NCBI RefSeq assembly: GCF_016863195.1
Contig: NZ_BOOK01000010.1
Location: 1 to 64,000, forward strand
Length of the DNA: 64,000 nt
Origin: Paraplanobispora takensis
Lineage (GTDB): Bacteria; Actinomycetota; Actinomycetes; Streptosporangiales; Streptosporangiaceae
Direction: 5' to 3'
Shown: piece by piece, positions 56,786-64,000 of the stretch
Layout of the letters: each line of letters starts with the position of its first letter
How positions within the stretch are numbered: position 1 is the stretch's first letter
Translations under genes and position numbers: made by a program
Notes under the pieces: model-generated
Told to the model about the DNA's origin: nothing
Seen by the model: only the letters and a program-made list of their open reading frames with translations
The model's database searches: none

Positions 56786-57265
56786 ATGTCCCGACTTCAG
56801 CTGGCCCTGCGGGTGCCCGATCTGACCCAGGCCGTGGAGTTCTACACCAAGCTGCTGGCGACCGCTCCGGCCAAGCTGCACGAGGGCTACGCCAACTTCG
56901 CCGTCGCACAGCCGCCGCTCAAGCTGATCCTGTTGCAGGGCGATCCCGCCGAGGCCACCGCCATGGACCATCTGGGCGTGGAGGTGGAGACCGGCCATGA
57001 GGTGATCGAGGCGGCTGACCGGCTCACGGCGGCGGGCCTGACGGTGGCGCATGAGGAGTCCACCTCGTGCTGCTACGCCGTACAGGACAAGATCTGGACC
57101 GAGGGACCCGGCCAGGAGCCCTGGGAGGTCTACGTGGTGAAGGAGGCGGCCGACAAGCTCACCCACGACAACGGAGTCTGCTGCGCCGCCGCCCCGGACG
57201 GTGTCACCGGCAAGACCACGCTCGCCTCTGTCGGGGCGACCGACGCCTGCAACACCTGCGGCTAA
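56786..57265 (+). CDS. cadI: CadI/ArsI-type glyoxalase-fold lyase
   Basis: 159 aa with a strong AGGAGG site. The vicinal Cys pair Cys95-Cys96 in STSCCYAVQD is diagnostic of ArsI C-As lyases and CadI. Metal ligands are His62 (DHLGVEVE) and Glu114 (PWEVYVV); position 5 is Gln, as in mycobacterial CadI, rather than His as in Bacillus ArsI. Two further Cys sites (CCAAA, CNTCG) are at the C-terminus. It likely cleaves methylated organoarsenicals or is induced by metalloids. It opens the island cargo. Confidence 0.93.
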   Translation: MSRLQLALRVPDLTQAVEFYTKLLATAPAKLHEGYANFAVAQPPLKLILLQGDPAEATAMDHLGVEVETGHEVIEAADRLTAAGLTVAHEESTSCCYAVQDKIWTEGPGQEPWEVYVVKEAADKLTHDNGVCCAAAPDGVTGKTTLASVGATDACNTCG

Positions 57266-57306
57266 CGGGCAGGGGGGCGGGTCACGGTCGGCGGCGACCA
57301 GGCGGC

Positions 57307-58392
57307 TCAGGTCCGGGCCGGGAGGCCTGTACCGCGGGAGGCCGTCAGGTGGCGGTCCAGGTGCCGGGCCAGATGCGTGGCGTCGCGGCCGACGCCACGC
57401 AGCGTGTTGGAGGATGGGGTGCGCTGCCATTCCAGGCCCAGGAAGCCGAGACCGGCGTGCGTGGTGGAGAGCCCGCTGCGCTGGCGGGGACGGCCGGATT
57501 CGTCCAGGGCGCCGAGGGTGTCGAGGTAGGGCAGGTGGGGGCGGTAGCCGGTGGCGAAGATGACCGCATCGACGTCTTCCCGGCTGCCGTCGGCCCAGAT
57601 GACCTGATCGCCGTCGAAGCCGGTGAACATCGGGCGCCGTTCGATGCGGCCGTCGGCCAGGGCGTGCCGATAGCGGCCGTCGTCGAGCACCGGCCCCCTG
57701 GGCGGGGCGTCGGCCCGGCGGGCGGGCAGACGATCGAAACCGGTGACGGCGAACCAGAAGTGCAGATCCTTGCCCAGGGGACGCTGGTTGACGAAGCGGA
57801 TCGACTCCCGGGTGGCCAGGCTCACCGCGGCGAGATCGGCCAGGTCGTGGGCGATCTGGATGGCGGAGTTGCCCGCGCCGACCACCAGGACGCGCCGGCC
57901 CGCATACGGCGACGGCTCCCGGTAGGCGGCCGCGTGCAGGATCTCTCCGGTGAAGCCGTCCTGACCGGGCAGGGCGGGCAGGTACGGGTTGCCGAAGGAG
58001 CCGCTGGCGGCGATCACCGCCGGAGCGTCCACGACGGTGCCGTCGGCCAGTTCGACAGCGAAGGCGTCGTTCTCCGCCCGCACCTGCGTCACGCGGGTGC
58101 CGGTGCGGATCTCGCTGTCCAGGCCGGCGGCGTAGCGCTGAAGGTAGGCGACGACCTCGTCGCGGTGCGGGTAGCGATCGGGGTCCCCGTCGAAGGGCAG
58201 GCCGGGCAGGGCACTGTAGCGGGCCGGGGAGAACAGGGTGAGGCTGTCGTAGTAGGCGGGCCAGGATCCGGTCGCGTGCTCGCCGGCCTCCAGCACGAGT
58301 GGCCGCAGTCCGGTGCGGAGCAGGGCGTGGGCGGCGGCCAGACCGGACTGGCCGCCGCCGATGACGGCGACATCGAAGGTAGAGGTGCTCAT
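57307..58392 (-). CDS. arsO: ArsO-like FAD/NADPH monooxygenase
   Basis: 361 aa. FAD motif GGGQSGLAAA near residue 12, second nucleotide motif GAGNSA, and FATGYRP are those of the FAD-dependent ArsO/YdjL-like family found in arsenic operons. It converges with cadI and is divergent from the ArsR gene across a 44-bp dyad, indicating metalloid induction. The reaction is not established; it may oxidise organoarsenicals. Confidence 0.87.
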   Translation of the reverse strand: MSTSTFDVAVIGGGQSGLAAAHALLRTGLRPLVLEAGEHATGSWPAYYDSLTLFSPARYSALPGLPFDGDPDRYPHRDEVVAYLQRYAAGLDSEIRTGTRVTQVRAENDAFAVELADGTVVDAPAVIAASGSFGNPYLPALPGQDGFTGEILHAAAYREPSPYAGRRVLVVGAGNSAIQIAHDLADLAAVSLATRESIRFVNQRPLGKDLHFWFAVTGFDRLPARRADAPPRGPVLDDGRYRHALADGRIERRPMFTGFDGDQVIWADGSREDVDAVIFATGYRPHLPYLDTLGALDESGRPRQRSGLSTTHAGLGFLGLEWQRTPSSNTLRGVGRDATHLARHLDRHLTASRGTGLPART

Positions 58393-58395
58393 GCC

Positions 58396-58439
58396 ATCGC
58401 ATCATATCGTCAAATACGAAAATGACAATATGATGCGAT
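58396..58439. promoter_or_regulatory. 44-bp inverted repeat, ArsR operator
   Basis: Left arm ATCGCATCATATCGTCA (58396-58412) and right arm TGACAATATGATGCGAT (58423-58439) are inverted copies with one mismatch over 17 bp. It fills the 58-bp gap between divergent arsO and arsR starts, so one bound repressor could silence both. Confidence 0.85.
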
Positions 58440-58450
58440 AAGGTGAGGCC

Positions 58451-58786
58451 ATGACCGCGAACGAGGCGATCGGATTGACAGAGGCGGCCCGCGCCCTGCT
58501 CAAGGCGCTGGCCAGCGAGACCCGCCAGCAGATCCTCATGCTGTTTTCCGGAGGGGGCGAGCTGACCGTGGGCCAGGTCGCCGAGCGCCTGAACCTGGCC
58601 CAGTCGGCGGCCTCCACCCACCTGGCCGCGTTGCGCGACGGTGGAGTGCTGTCTTCCCGGCGGGAGTGGAAGACCGTCTACTACCGGGCCGACCCGGCCC
58701 GGATCGGCCGGGCCTTGAGTGATCTGCAGGCGTGCCTGCACGCCTGTTGCCCGCCGGTCGACTGCCCGCCGGGCGCGTGCTCCTGA
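58451..58786 (+). CDS. arsR: ArsR/SmtB-family repressor with C-terminal Cys cluster
   Basis: 111 aa winged-helix repressor (LKALASETRQQILMLFSG; LTVGQVAERLNLAQSAASTHLAALRDGGV). The C-terminus CLHACCPPVDCPPGAC carries five closely spaced cysteines able to bind As(III) or another thiophilic metal. Start ATG 58451 lies 12 bp after the dyad. Confidence 0.92.
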   Translation: MTANEAIGLTEAARALLKALASETRQQILMLFSGGGELTVGQVAERLNLAQSAASTHLAALRDGGVLSSRREWKTVYYRADPARIGRALSDLQACLHACCPPVDCPPGACS

Positions 58787-58815
58787 GGCCGGGCCGCCGA
58801 TCGGGTTCCGGCCGC

Positions 58816-59460
58816 TCAGCCGCCGCATGGGCACGGGCCTGTGGACCGTACCTCGCGCACATCCCCGCGGGCGTCGACGGCTATTTGGCAGCAGGCCGTC
58901 AGCAGCGTGCGCAGCCGGGTCCGGGCCCGCTGGACGCGCGATTTCATGCCCGGCACCGACAGGCCGAGCCGGCGGGCGGCCTCGGTCTGGGTCAGGCCGT
59001 CGTAGTCGACCAAGGTGATGGCCTGGCGGTCGTGTTCGGACAACTGGGCCAGCATCGGCGCCAGGCACCCGCTCAGCGCCGTCAGCGCGCCAGGCTCGGC
59101 CGCCTCGGCACTCAGGCTGCGGTCGAAGGCGGCCCGGTGCTGCGCCCGCCCGGCCGCCGTGACCGCGCGGTGGTGATCGATGATCGCGTTGCGGGTGATC
59201 TGGTAGACCCACGCCTCCAGCCGTCCGGCCTCGCGCAGGCCAGAGGGGCTGCGGCTGATGCGCGCCAGCACCTCCTGGACGATGTCCTCGGCCTCATCGG
59301 GCCGGTCGATGCGGGCGGCGACGAAGGCGACCAGCCGGGTGCGCATCTGCGTGATCGCCGTCATGGCGTCGGCGGCCGGCTGGGCGCGTGTCGTCACGGT
59401 GCCGGGAGTTCGGGTGCGTGGTGTCGCGGCGCCGGCGGCCGGGTGGGCGCGCGTCGTCAT
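58816..59460 (-). CDS. ECF RNA polymerase sigma factor, SigZ-like
   Basis: 214 aa. Region 2 (DEAEDIVQEVLARI...EAWVYQITRNAIIDHHR) and region 4 (LTQTEAARRLGLSVPGMKSRVQRARTRL) are clear. The C-terminus carries Cys residues (LLTACCQIA; PCPCGG). No anti-sigma gene is adjacent. The first ~30 residues are Thr/Ala-rich and may not be the true start. It is probably cotranscribed with the cysteine-rich peptide 67 bp upstream. Confidence 0.9.
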   Translation of the reverse strand: MTTRAHPAAGAATPRTRTPGTVTTRAQPAADAMTAITQMRTRLVAFVAARIDRPDEAEDIVQEVLARISRSPSGLREAGRLEAWVYQITRNAIIDHHRAVTAAGRAQHRAAFDRSLSAEAAEPGALTALSGCLAPMLAQLSEHDRQAITLVDYDGLTQTEAARRLGLSVPGMKSRVQRARTRLRTLLTACCQIAVDARGDVREVRSTGPCPCGG

Positions 59461-59527
59461 GATGCCCTCCTTTTTTCGAGGGGGTCCGGGGCCGGGGCGG
59501 TTCGGCCCGGCCCCGGACCCATGGGTG

Positions 59528-59728
59528 TTACCGGCAGCCGCAGCTGCTGGGCGCCTGAGCCGTACCCTCGGCCGGCGCGGCGCCGGCCGGGGTGCCGCAG
59601 CAGGCGCCCTTGTCCTCGGGCGCGCAGCAGGTCTGCAGCGCAGAGGTCGAGCAACAGGCCTCGGCGGCGCCGGCCGGGGCGGTGGAGGGGGTCTGGGTGG
59701 CGCCGGAAGCGGTGTCGGTGCTGGTCAT
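59528..59728 (-). CDS. Cysteine-rich small peptide (four Cys pairs)
   Basis: 66 aa with eight cysteines as ACC, TCC, ACCG and a terminal SCGC; the rest is Ala/Thr/Pro/Gly. AGAGGA precedes the ATG. No signal peptide and no hydrophobic segment. It looks like a metallothionein-like metalloid chelator or chaperone; the CCG motif is shared with both ends of the nearby flavoprotein. Cotranscription with the SigZ-like gene is likely. No established family is known to me. Confidence 0.7.
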   Translation of the reverse strand: MTSTDTASGATQTPSTAPAGAAEACCSTSALQTCCAPEDKGACCGTPAGAAPAEGTAQAPSSCGCR

Positions 59729-59811
59729 GGCGGATCATCCTCTTCTTCGAGACAACAACTCACTCAGGTAGACGGCAACAGGCGGAGATGGATGCACCGC
59801 CAGGAGCTCAA

Positions 59812-59833
59812 AAATTAGACCACCACCTAATTT
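59812..59833. promoter_or_regulatory. Inverted repeat upstream of the Cys-peptide/flavoprotein promoters
   Basis: AAATTAG (59812-59818) and CTAATTT (59827-59833) are perfect 7-bp arms with an 8-bp gap in the AT-rich divergent region between the two Cys-peptide genes. It is a likely ArsR-type operator. TTGACA overlaps the right edge at 59833-59838 and could be a -35 element for the plus strand. Confidence 0.6.
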
Positions 59834-59900
59834 GACAGATCTCTAATCAAGATGGCAGGCTGGGCGCTACTTAGACAAGCTTCGAAACAAGAGGTGTGAG

Positions 59901-60038
59901 ATGCGCTCCCTGTTCCGCCGTCGCCCGACCCCCGTGACCGTTTCCTTCGACGAGGCCACCGGTGCCGTGTGCGACCACCTCTGCCAGGCCGAGGCCGCCA
60001 TGGAACGCGCCCGCACCGCCGCCTGGCTCGCCCGCTGA
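59901..60038 (+). CDS. 45-aa Cys-containing small protein
   Basis: 45 aa with GAGGTG before the ATG. Sequence MRSLFRRRPTPVTVSFDEAT is followed by VCDHLCQAEAAMERARTAAW. The Cys24-X3-Cys28 motif could bind metal or thiol. It lies 35 bp upstream of the Cys-Cys flavoprotein gene in the same orientation, so it is probably the first gene of that operon. No family name is known to me. Confidence 0.6.
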   Translation: MRSLFRRRPTPVTVSFDEATGAVCDHLCQAEAAMERARTAAWLAR

Positions 60039-60073
60039 ATCCCGACGACCACCCGAACCCAGGAGAAACGATC

Positions 60074-61546
60074 ATGAGTAGTGGATGCTGCGGCCCGGCC
60101 GCCCCCGCCGAGCAGGCCGTCGCGGCCGCCCAGAACGCGCCGACCGTGCACAGCACCCCCAGCGCCCCCGCCGAGCAGGCCGTGCTCCGGCCGGAGCTGA
60201 GCCATCTGCCGGTCGTGGTGATCGGTGCGGGTCCGGTCGGCCTGGCCGCCGCCGCCCACCTGGCCGAGCGCGACCAGGACTTCCTCATCCTGGAGGCCGG
60301 CGAGCAGGTCGCCGCCTCGGTGGCCCGGTGGGGTCACGTACGCGTCTTCAGCCCGTGGAAGTACAACATCGACGCCGCCGCCCGCCGCCTGCTGCAGGCC
60401 GACGGCTGGACCGCGCCCGACGAGGACTGGCTGCCCACCGGCACCGAGCTCATCGCCGACTACCTGGCCCCGCTGGCCAAGCTGTTCGGCCCGCGGGTAC
60501 GGCTCGGCGCCGAGGTGAGCGCGATCAGCCGCCTCGGCTACGACCGAACGCGCACCACCGGCCGCGAGGGCGCGCCCTTCCTGATCCGCCTCGCCGACGG
60601 CGAGGAACTGCAGGCCCGCGCGATCATCGACGCCTCCGGCAGCTACGCCACCCCCAACGTGCTGGGCGCCTCCGGCCTGCCCGCGCACGGCGAGAGCGAG
60701 GCCGCCGCGCTCATCGACCACGCCCTGCCCGACGTGCTGGGCGTCGACCGGGAGCGCTATGCCGGCAGGCACACCCTGGTGGCGGGCGCCGGTCACTCGG
60801 CCGCCACCACGCTGCTGGCCCTGGCCGCCCTGGCCGAGCAGGCCCCCGGCACCCGGATCACCTGGGCGATCCGCGCCGGAAACGCCACCCGCACCTACGG
60901 CGGCGGCGCGGCTGATGCGCTGCCGGCCCGCGGCGCGCTCGGCACCCGGCTGCGCGAGCATGTCACCTCCGGCCGCATCACCCTGCTGACCGGTTTCTTC
61001 ACCCACCGCGTACGGCAGGCCGCCGACGGCATCGAGGTGATCAGCCGTGACCCGTCCGGCGCCGAGCAGTCCGTCACCGTCGACCGGGTCGTGGCCGCCA
61101 CCGGCTACCGCCCCGACCACTCCATCGCGAGCGAGCTGCGCCTGGACCTGGACGCGATCCTCGGCTCCACCCGCGCCCTGGCCCCGCTGATCGACCCCAA
61201 CCACCACTCCTGCGGCACCGTGCCCGCCCACGGCGCCGACGAGCTGGCCCACCCGGAAGCCGGCTACTACGCCGTCGGCGTCAAAAGCTACGGCCGCGCC
61301 CCGACCTTCCTCATGGCCACCGGCTACGAGCAGGTCCGCTCGGTGGTCGCCGCGCTGGCAGGGGACTGGGAGGCCGCCCGACAGGTGCAGCTGGAGCTGC
61401 CCGAGACCGGCGTGTGCTCCTCCAGCCTCGCCGAGGTCCAAGAGGCCCGCGTCGGCCTGGCCACCGGCATCAGCGGCGGCCTGCTGGCCACCCCGCTGCC
61501 GCTGGCGACCGTCTCCGCATCCAGCGGCGGCGGCTGCTGCGGCTGA
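60074..61546 (+). CDS. FAD-dependent oxidoreductase with terminal Cys-Cys motifs
   Basis: 490 aa from ATG 60074 (AGGAGA upstream). It has the FAD motif VIGAGPVGLAAAAHL, a second nucleotide motif AGAGHSAATT and ATGYRPD. It opens with MSSGCCGP and ends GGGCCG, so both termini carry a Cys-Cys pair outside the catalytic fold, likely to capture As(III)-type ions. It is followed by an MFS transporter. It may oxidise or reduce an arsenical; no exact homologue is named here. Confidence 0.88.
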   Translation: MSSGCCGPAAPAEQAVAAAQNAPTVHSTPSAPAEQAVLRPELSHLPVVVIGAGPVGLAAAAHLAERDQDFLILEAGEQVAASVARWGHVRVFSPWKYNIDAAARRLLQADGWTAPDEDWLPTGTELIADYLAPLAKLFGPRVRLGAEVSAISRLGYDRTRTTGREGAPFLIRLADGEELQARAIIDASGSYATPNVLGASGLPAHGESEAAALIDHALPDVLGVDRERYAGRHTLVAGAGHSAATTLLALAALAEQAPGTRITWAIRAGNATRTYGGGAADALPARGALGTRLREHVTSGRITLLTGFFTHRVRQAADGIEVISRDPSGAEQSVTVDRVVAATGYRPDHSIASELRLDLDAILGSTRALAPLIDPNHHSCGTVPAHGADELAHPEAGYYAVGVKSYGRAPTFLMATGYEQVRSVVAALAGDWEAARQVQLELPETGVCSSSLAEVQEARVGLATGISGGLLATPLPLATVSASSGGGCCG

Positions 61547-61580
61547 TGCCGCTGCGGTGCTGCCACCAGGAGAAGATCGC

Positions 61581-62834
61581 GTGCGCAAGGTGAGTTCATC
61601 GACGGGCTCCGCCGCTGCCGTCCCGGCCGACGTCAGCGGCCGGAGCGGCAGCAGCCGGGGCCGGTACGGCACGCGGCTGATCGCAGCGCTGGCGATCACT
61701 CAGACCGCCGGGTACGGCGTGCTGTACTACGCCTTCGCCGTCCTGCTGGTTCCCATGAGCCGCGACCTGCACGCCGGCACCGGCCAGATCGCCGGGGCAC
61801 TGACGGCCTCGGTGCTGAGCACGGCGCTGGCCGCCCCGTGGGTGGGCCGACTGCTGGACGCCCGCGGCGGCCGGGCTCCGATGACGGCCGGGTCCGTGCT
61901 CGGCGCGGCCGCGGTGCTGGCCTGGTCCCAGGTCACCACGCTGATCCAGTTGTATGCGGCGCTGCTGCTGGTCGGCCTGGCCTCGGCCCTGGTGTTGTAT
62001 GAGGCGGCCTTCACCGTCGTCATCGCCGTCTGCTCACCCGCCCGCCGGGCGAAGGCGCTGCTGGCGATCACCATCGTGGCCGGGTTCGCCTCCAGCGTGT
62101 TCTTCCCGCTGACCGGATTGCTGGTCGCCGCCTTCGACTGGCGCACCACCCTGCTCATCCTCGCCGCCGCCTACGCGGCCCTGGCCATCCCGCTGCACGC
62201 GCTGATCCTGCCCGGCCGCGACCATGCCCGCGAGCGGGCCGACCCATCGGCCGCACCACGCCGCTCCGAACCGGTGCGCACCGCCATACGCGGGCGGGCG
62301 TTCTGGCTGCTGGCAGGAGCGTTCCTGGCCCAGACCGGCGCAGTCGCCGTGATGGCCGTGCTGCTGGTCGCCTACCTCATCGCCCTGGGCCACGCGCCGG
62401 TCTTCGCCGCCGGGGCGGCCGGGCTGCTGGGCGTGCTGTCGGTCACCGGCCGCCTGATCAGCACCGCCTTGTCAGCCCGCCTGCCCATCGCGCTGGTCAC
62501 CGCCGCGATCTTCGCTCTGCAGGGCGCCGCCGCCCTCACGCTGCCGATCGTCGGCCGCAGCCCGGCGGGCGCGATCGGCGCGGTGACGCTGTTCGGCCTG
62601 GGGTTCGGGGTGGCGACCATCGCCCGGCCCGCCCTGCTGGCCGAGCGGTACGGCGCCGGTGCCTACGGCAGCATCAGCGGCGCGCTGGCCCTGCCGGTGA
62701 TGGCGGCCAAGGCCGGCGCCCCGTTGCTCGCCGCCGTCCTGCTCCCGGTCGCCGGCTACGGCTGGGTGATGGGCGCGGTGGCGCTGGCTTGCGTGATCGC
62801 GGCTTCGGCCCTGGTCGCCTACCATCGCGTATGA
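61581..62834 (+). CDS. MFS transporter of the arsenic operon
   Basis: 417 aa from GTG 61581 (AGGAGA upstream). Twelve hydrophobic segments and the inter-domain loop (GRDHARERADPSAAPRRSE) are MFS-like. Placed directly after the flavoprotein, it probably exports the metalloid product. It is not ArsJ by context since no GAPDH gene is adjacent. Substrate unproven. Confidence 0.85.
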   Translation: MRKVSSSTGSAAAVPADVSGRSGSSRGRYGTRLIAALAITQTAGYGVLYYAFAVLLVPMSRDLHAGTGQIAGALTASVLSTALAAPWVGRLLDARGGRAPMTAGSVLGAAAVLAWSQVTTLIQLYAALLLVGLASALVLYEAAFTVVIAVCSPARRAKALLAITIVAGFASSVFFPLTGLLVAAFDWRTTLLILAAAYAALAIPLHALILPGRDHARERADPSAAPRRSEPVRTAIRGRAFWLLAGAFLAQTGAVAVMAVLLVAYLIALGHAPVFAAGAAGLLGVLSVTGRLISTALSARLPIALVTAAIFALQGAAALTLPIVGRSPAGAIGAVTLFGLGFGVATIARPALLAERYGAGAYGSISGALALPVMAAKAGAPLLAAVLLPVAGYGWVMGAVALACVIAASALVAYHRV

Positions 62835-62864
62835 TTTCGATGAGTTTCAAAGTAAGGAGCCCGT

Positions 62865-63212
62865 ATGACCGCCGTCACGATTGCCTGCTGTGCGCCGATC
62901 GCCCGTGAGCCGCTGTCGGAGAGTGATGCGGCCGAGCTGGCGATCATGCTCAAGGCGGTCGCCGACCCGATCCGGCTGCGCCTGCTGTCGATGATCGGCT
63001 CGCATGCGGGCGGTGAGGCGTGCGTGTGCGATCTGACCGGTGCCTTCGACCTGACCGCGCCCACCATCTCCCATCACCTCAAGACCCTGCGCACCGCGGG
63101 CTTGATCGACGGTGAGCGGCGCGGCACCTGGGTCTACTACCGCATCATCCCCGAGGCGGTGAACAGGCTTGGCGCCTTGTTCGCCCCGCTGGCCGAGCCC
63201 GCCACACTATGA
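62865..63212 (+). CDS. arsR: ArsR-family repressor with Cys-X-Cys sensor
   Basis: 115 aa. ELAIMLKAVADPIRLRLLSMIG and ISHHLKTLRTAGLIDGERRGTWVYYRI form the winged helix. The ACVCDL motif is the classical As(III)-sensing site; a further Cys pair (IACCAPIA) is at the N-terminus. It lies 30 bp after the MFS gene and ends the operon. Confidence 0.93.
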   Translation: MTAVTIACCAPIAREPLSESDAAELAIMLKAVADPIRLRLLSMIGSHAGGEACVCDLTGAFDLTAPTISHHLKTLRTAGLIDGERRGTWVYYRIIPEAVNRLGALFAPLAEPATL

Positions 63213-63278
63213 CGCGCCTCTCCATCGTGATCACCACCTGGCCACCCGGGGCATACTGCTGGGTCGGCATGTCCGGTC

Positions 63279-63742
63279 TCACTCCGCTGGGGTGACGGTG
63301 CCCCGGGTGCCGTCGACCGTCACGCGCCGGCCGTCGCATAGTTGTACGGTGGCCTCCCCAGTGGCCACGACGGCGGGCAGGCCGTACTCGCGGGCGATCA
63401 ACGAGGCATGGGCCGCCGGCGTGCCGCCGTCGGTCACCACCGCGACGACCTTGGTGAACAGCGGAGTCCAGGCGGGCGCGGTGGAGCGGGCCACCAGCAC
63501 GTCTCCGGGAGCGACTTCGGCGAAGTCCTCGGGGCCGTGGACGATGCGTACCGGCCCGGTGGCGCGGCCAGGCGGCGGTAGCGCTCCCAGCGGCGACGGC
63601 GGTCATCGGCGGATGTGCCGTCGGCGTAGGAGGCTTCGGACAGGTCCTCGGCCACCGCCGAGGAGCGCACCGCGAACGGGCCGTCGCCCAGCTTGGCGGC
63701 GGCGCGATCACCCCCGGCGGCGTCCGCCAGCCGCACGATCAT
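63279..63742 (-). pseudogene. PEP-utilising enzyme / rifampin phosphotransferase-like, deleted
   Basis: The N-terminus (MIVRLADAAGGDRAAAKLG, then PFAVRSSAVAEDLSEASYADG) matches the ATP-grasp start of PEP synthase/rifampin phosphotransferases. After about 50 codons the frame shifts into the C-terminal PEP-mobile domain (VLVARSTAPAWTPLFTKVVA, then GTPAAHASLIAREYGLPAVVATG, phospho-His in AAHAS). The several hundred residues between are missing and the two parts are in different frames. It starts at ATG 63742, overlapping the membrane gene by ATGA. Confidence 0.85.
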
Positions 63743-64000
63743 CGTGTCACCCCTTTCCCCGTTCGGCCGATGCGCAGGGCGCGCAGCAGGATCGGCACCC
63801 CGATCATGGTGGGCAGCACCCAGTGGCTCCACGCCGGAAGGCGGTCCCAGCCGGGCAGATGAGGGCCGTTGTCCACATAGAAACCGGTCAGCAGGGCGAT
63901 GTAGGACAGGCCCATGCCGAGGATGTGCAGGCGCGGTCTGCGGTGCCGGCTCCGGTAGCCGGTGAGCATCGCCGTCCAGGCCAGGCAGCCGATGGCGAAC
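63739..64000 (-). CDS. Membrane protein, partial (continues beyond window)
   Basis: The C-terminal ~87 residues of a membrane protein; the frame is open to the window edge (FAIGCLAWTAMLTGYRSRHR). It has helices at LHILGMGLSYIALLTGFYV and WVLPTMIGVPILLRAL with DNGPHLPGWDRLP between them. I cannot name its family. It ends in an ATGA overlap with the phosphotransferase-like pseudogene, with which it was once coupled. Confidence 0.75.
   Translation of the reverse strand, partial: FAIGCLAWTAMLTGYRSRHRRPRLHILGMGLSYIALLTGFYVDNGPHLPGWDRLPAWSHWVLPTMIGVPILLRALRIGRTGKGVTR

Overview
The window is very GC-rich DNA (third codon positions almost all G/C, many GTG starts, frequent 4-bp ATGA/GTGA gene overlaps, actinobacterial-type RNase P RNA). 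The triplet Nif3-like / CT398-like zinc ribbon / RNase H-phosphatase followed by rnpB matches mycobacterial Rv2230c-Rv2229c-Rv2228c in order. Together with the many regulators, a terpene synthase and AfsR-like STAND ATPases, this points to a filamentous actinomycete chromosome, plausibly of the Streptosporangiaceae type. The family assignment is inference.

Layout. 1-6 kb: an LCAD-type acyl-CoA dehydrogenase under a TetR-like operator, a membrane-anchored STAND/TPR protein, an unknown membrane protein and a tyrosine phosphatase. 6-15 kb: a flavin-reductase-like protein, an esterase plus paired ABC half-transporters (IrtAB-like) divergent from a PucR-type regulator, a Gfo/Idh/MocA oxidoreductase and a PAC2 protein. 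15-19 kb: an orphan terpene synthase converging on an AfsR-like ATPase without an obvious DNA-binding domain, then a broken IS605/IS1341 TnpB element whose 3' hairpin survives. 19-27 kb: amidohydrolase, an ABC permease coupled to a 935-aa fusion of an extracytoplasmic serine hydrolase with a cytoplasmic ABC ATPase, and an orphan molybdenum hydroxylase large subunit. 27-31 kb: CopC/CopD copper genes converging on an unknown multispan membrane protein. 31-37 kb: a LacI-regulated sugar importer (binding protein and two permeases, no ATPase) with an intracellular GH5 hydrolase. 37-45 kb: SDR plus AurF-like diiron protein, EamA exporter, orphan histidine kinase, and a fatty acid/steroid-type operon of two acyl-CoA dehydrogenases and an acyl-CoA ligase. 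45-52 kb: a decayed RelE/HigB-type toxin with an intact antitoxin, MerR and AraC regulators each divergent from a target gene, a dipeptidase and a Baeyer-Villiger-type monooxygenase. 52-56 kb: the conserved housekeeping operon and rnpB.

56-64 kb is an accessory island directly after the 3' end of rnpB, beginning with an N-terminally truncated tyrosine integrase that points back at rnpB. Its cargo is an arsenic/metalloid module: CadI/ArsI lyase, ArsO-like flavoprotein, two ArsR repressors, a SigZ-like ECF sigma factor, a 66-aa peptide with eight cysteines in four pairs, a 45-aa Cys-containing peptide, a flavoprotein with Cys-Cys motifs at both termini and an MFS exporter. It ends in a deleted PEP-utilising-enzyme pseudogene and a membrane protein that runs off the window.

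The strongest candidates for something undescribed are the cysteine-pair relay in the arsenic island, the hydrolase-ABC ATPase fusion, and the use of rnpB as an integration site.
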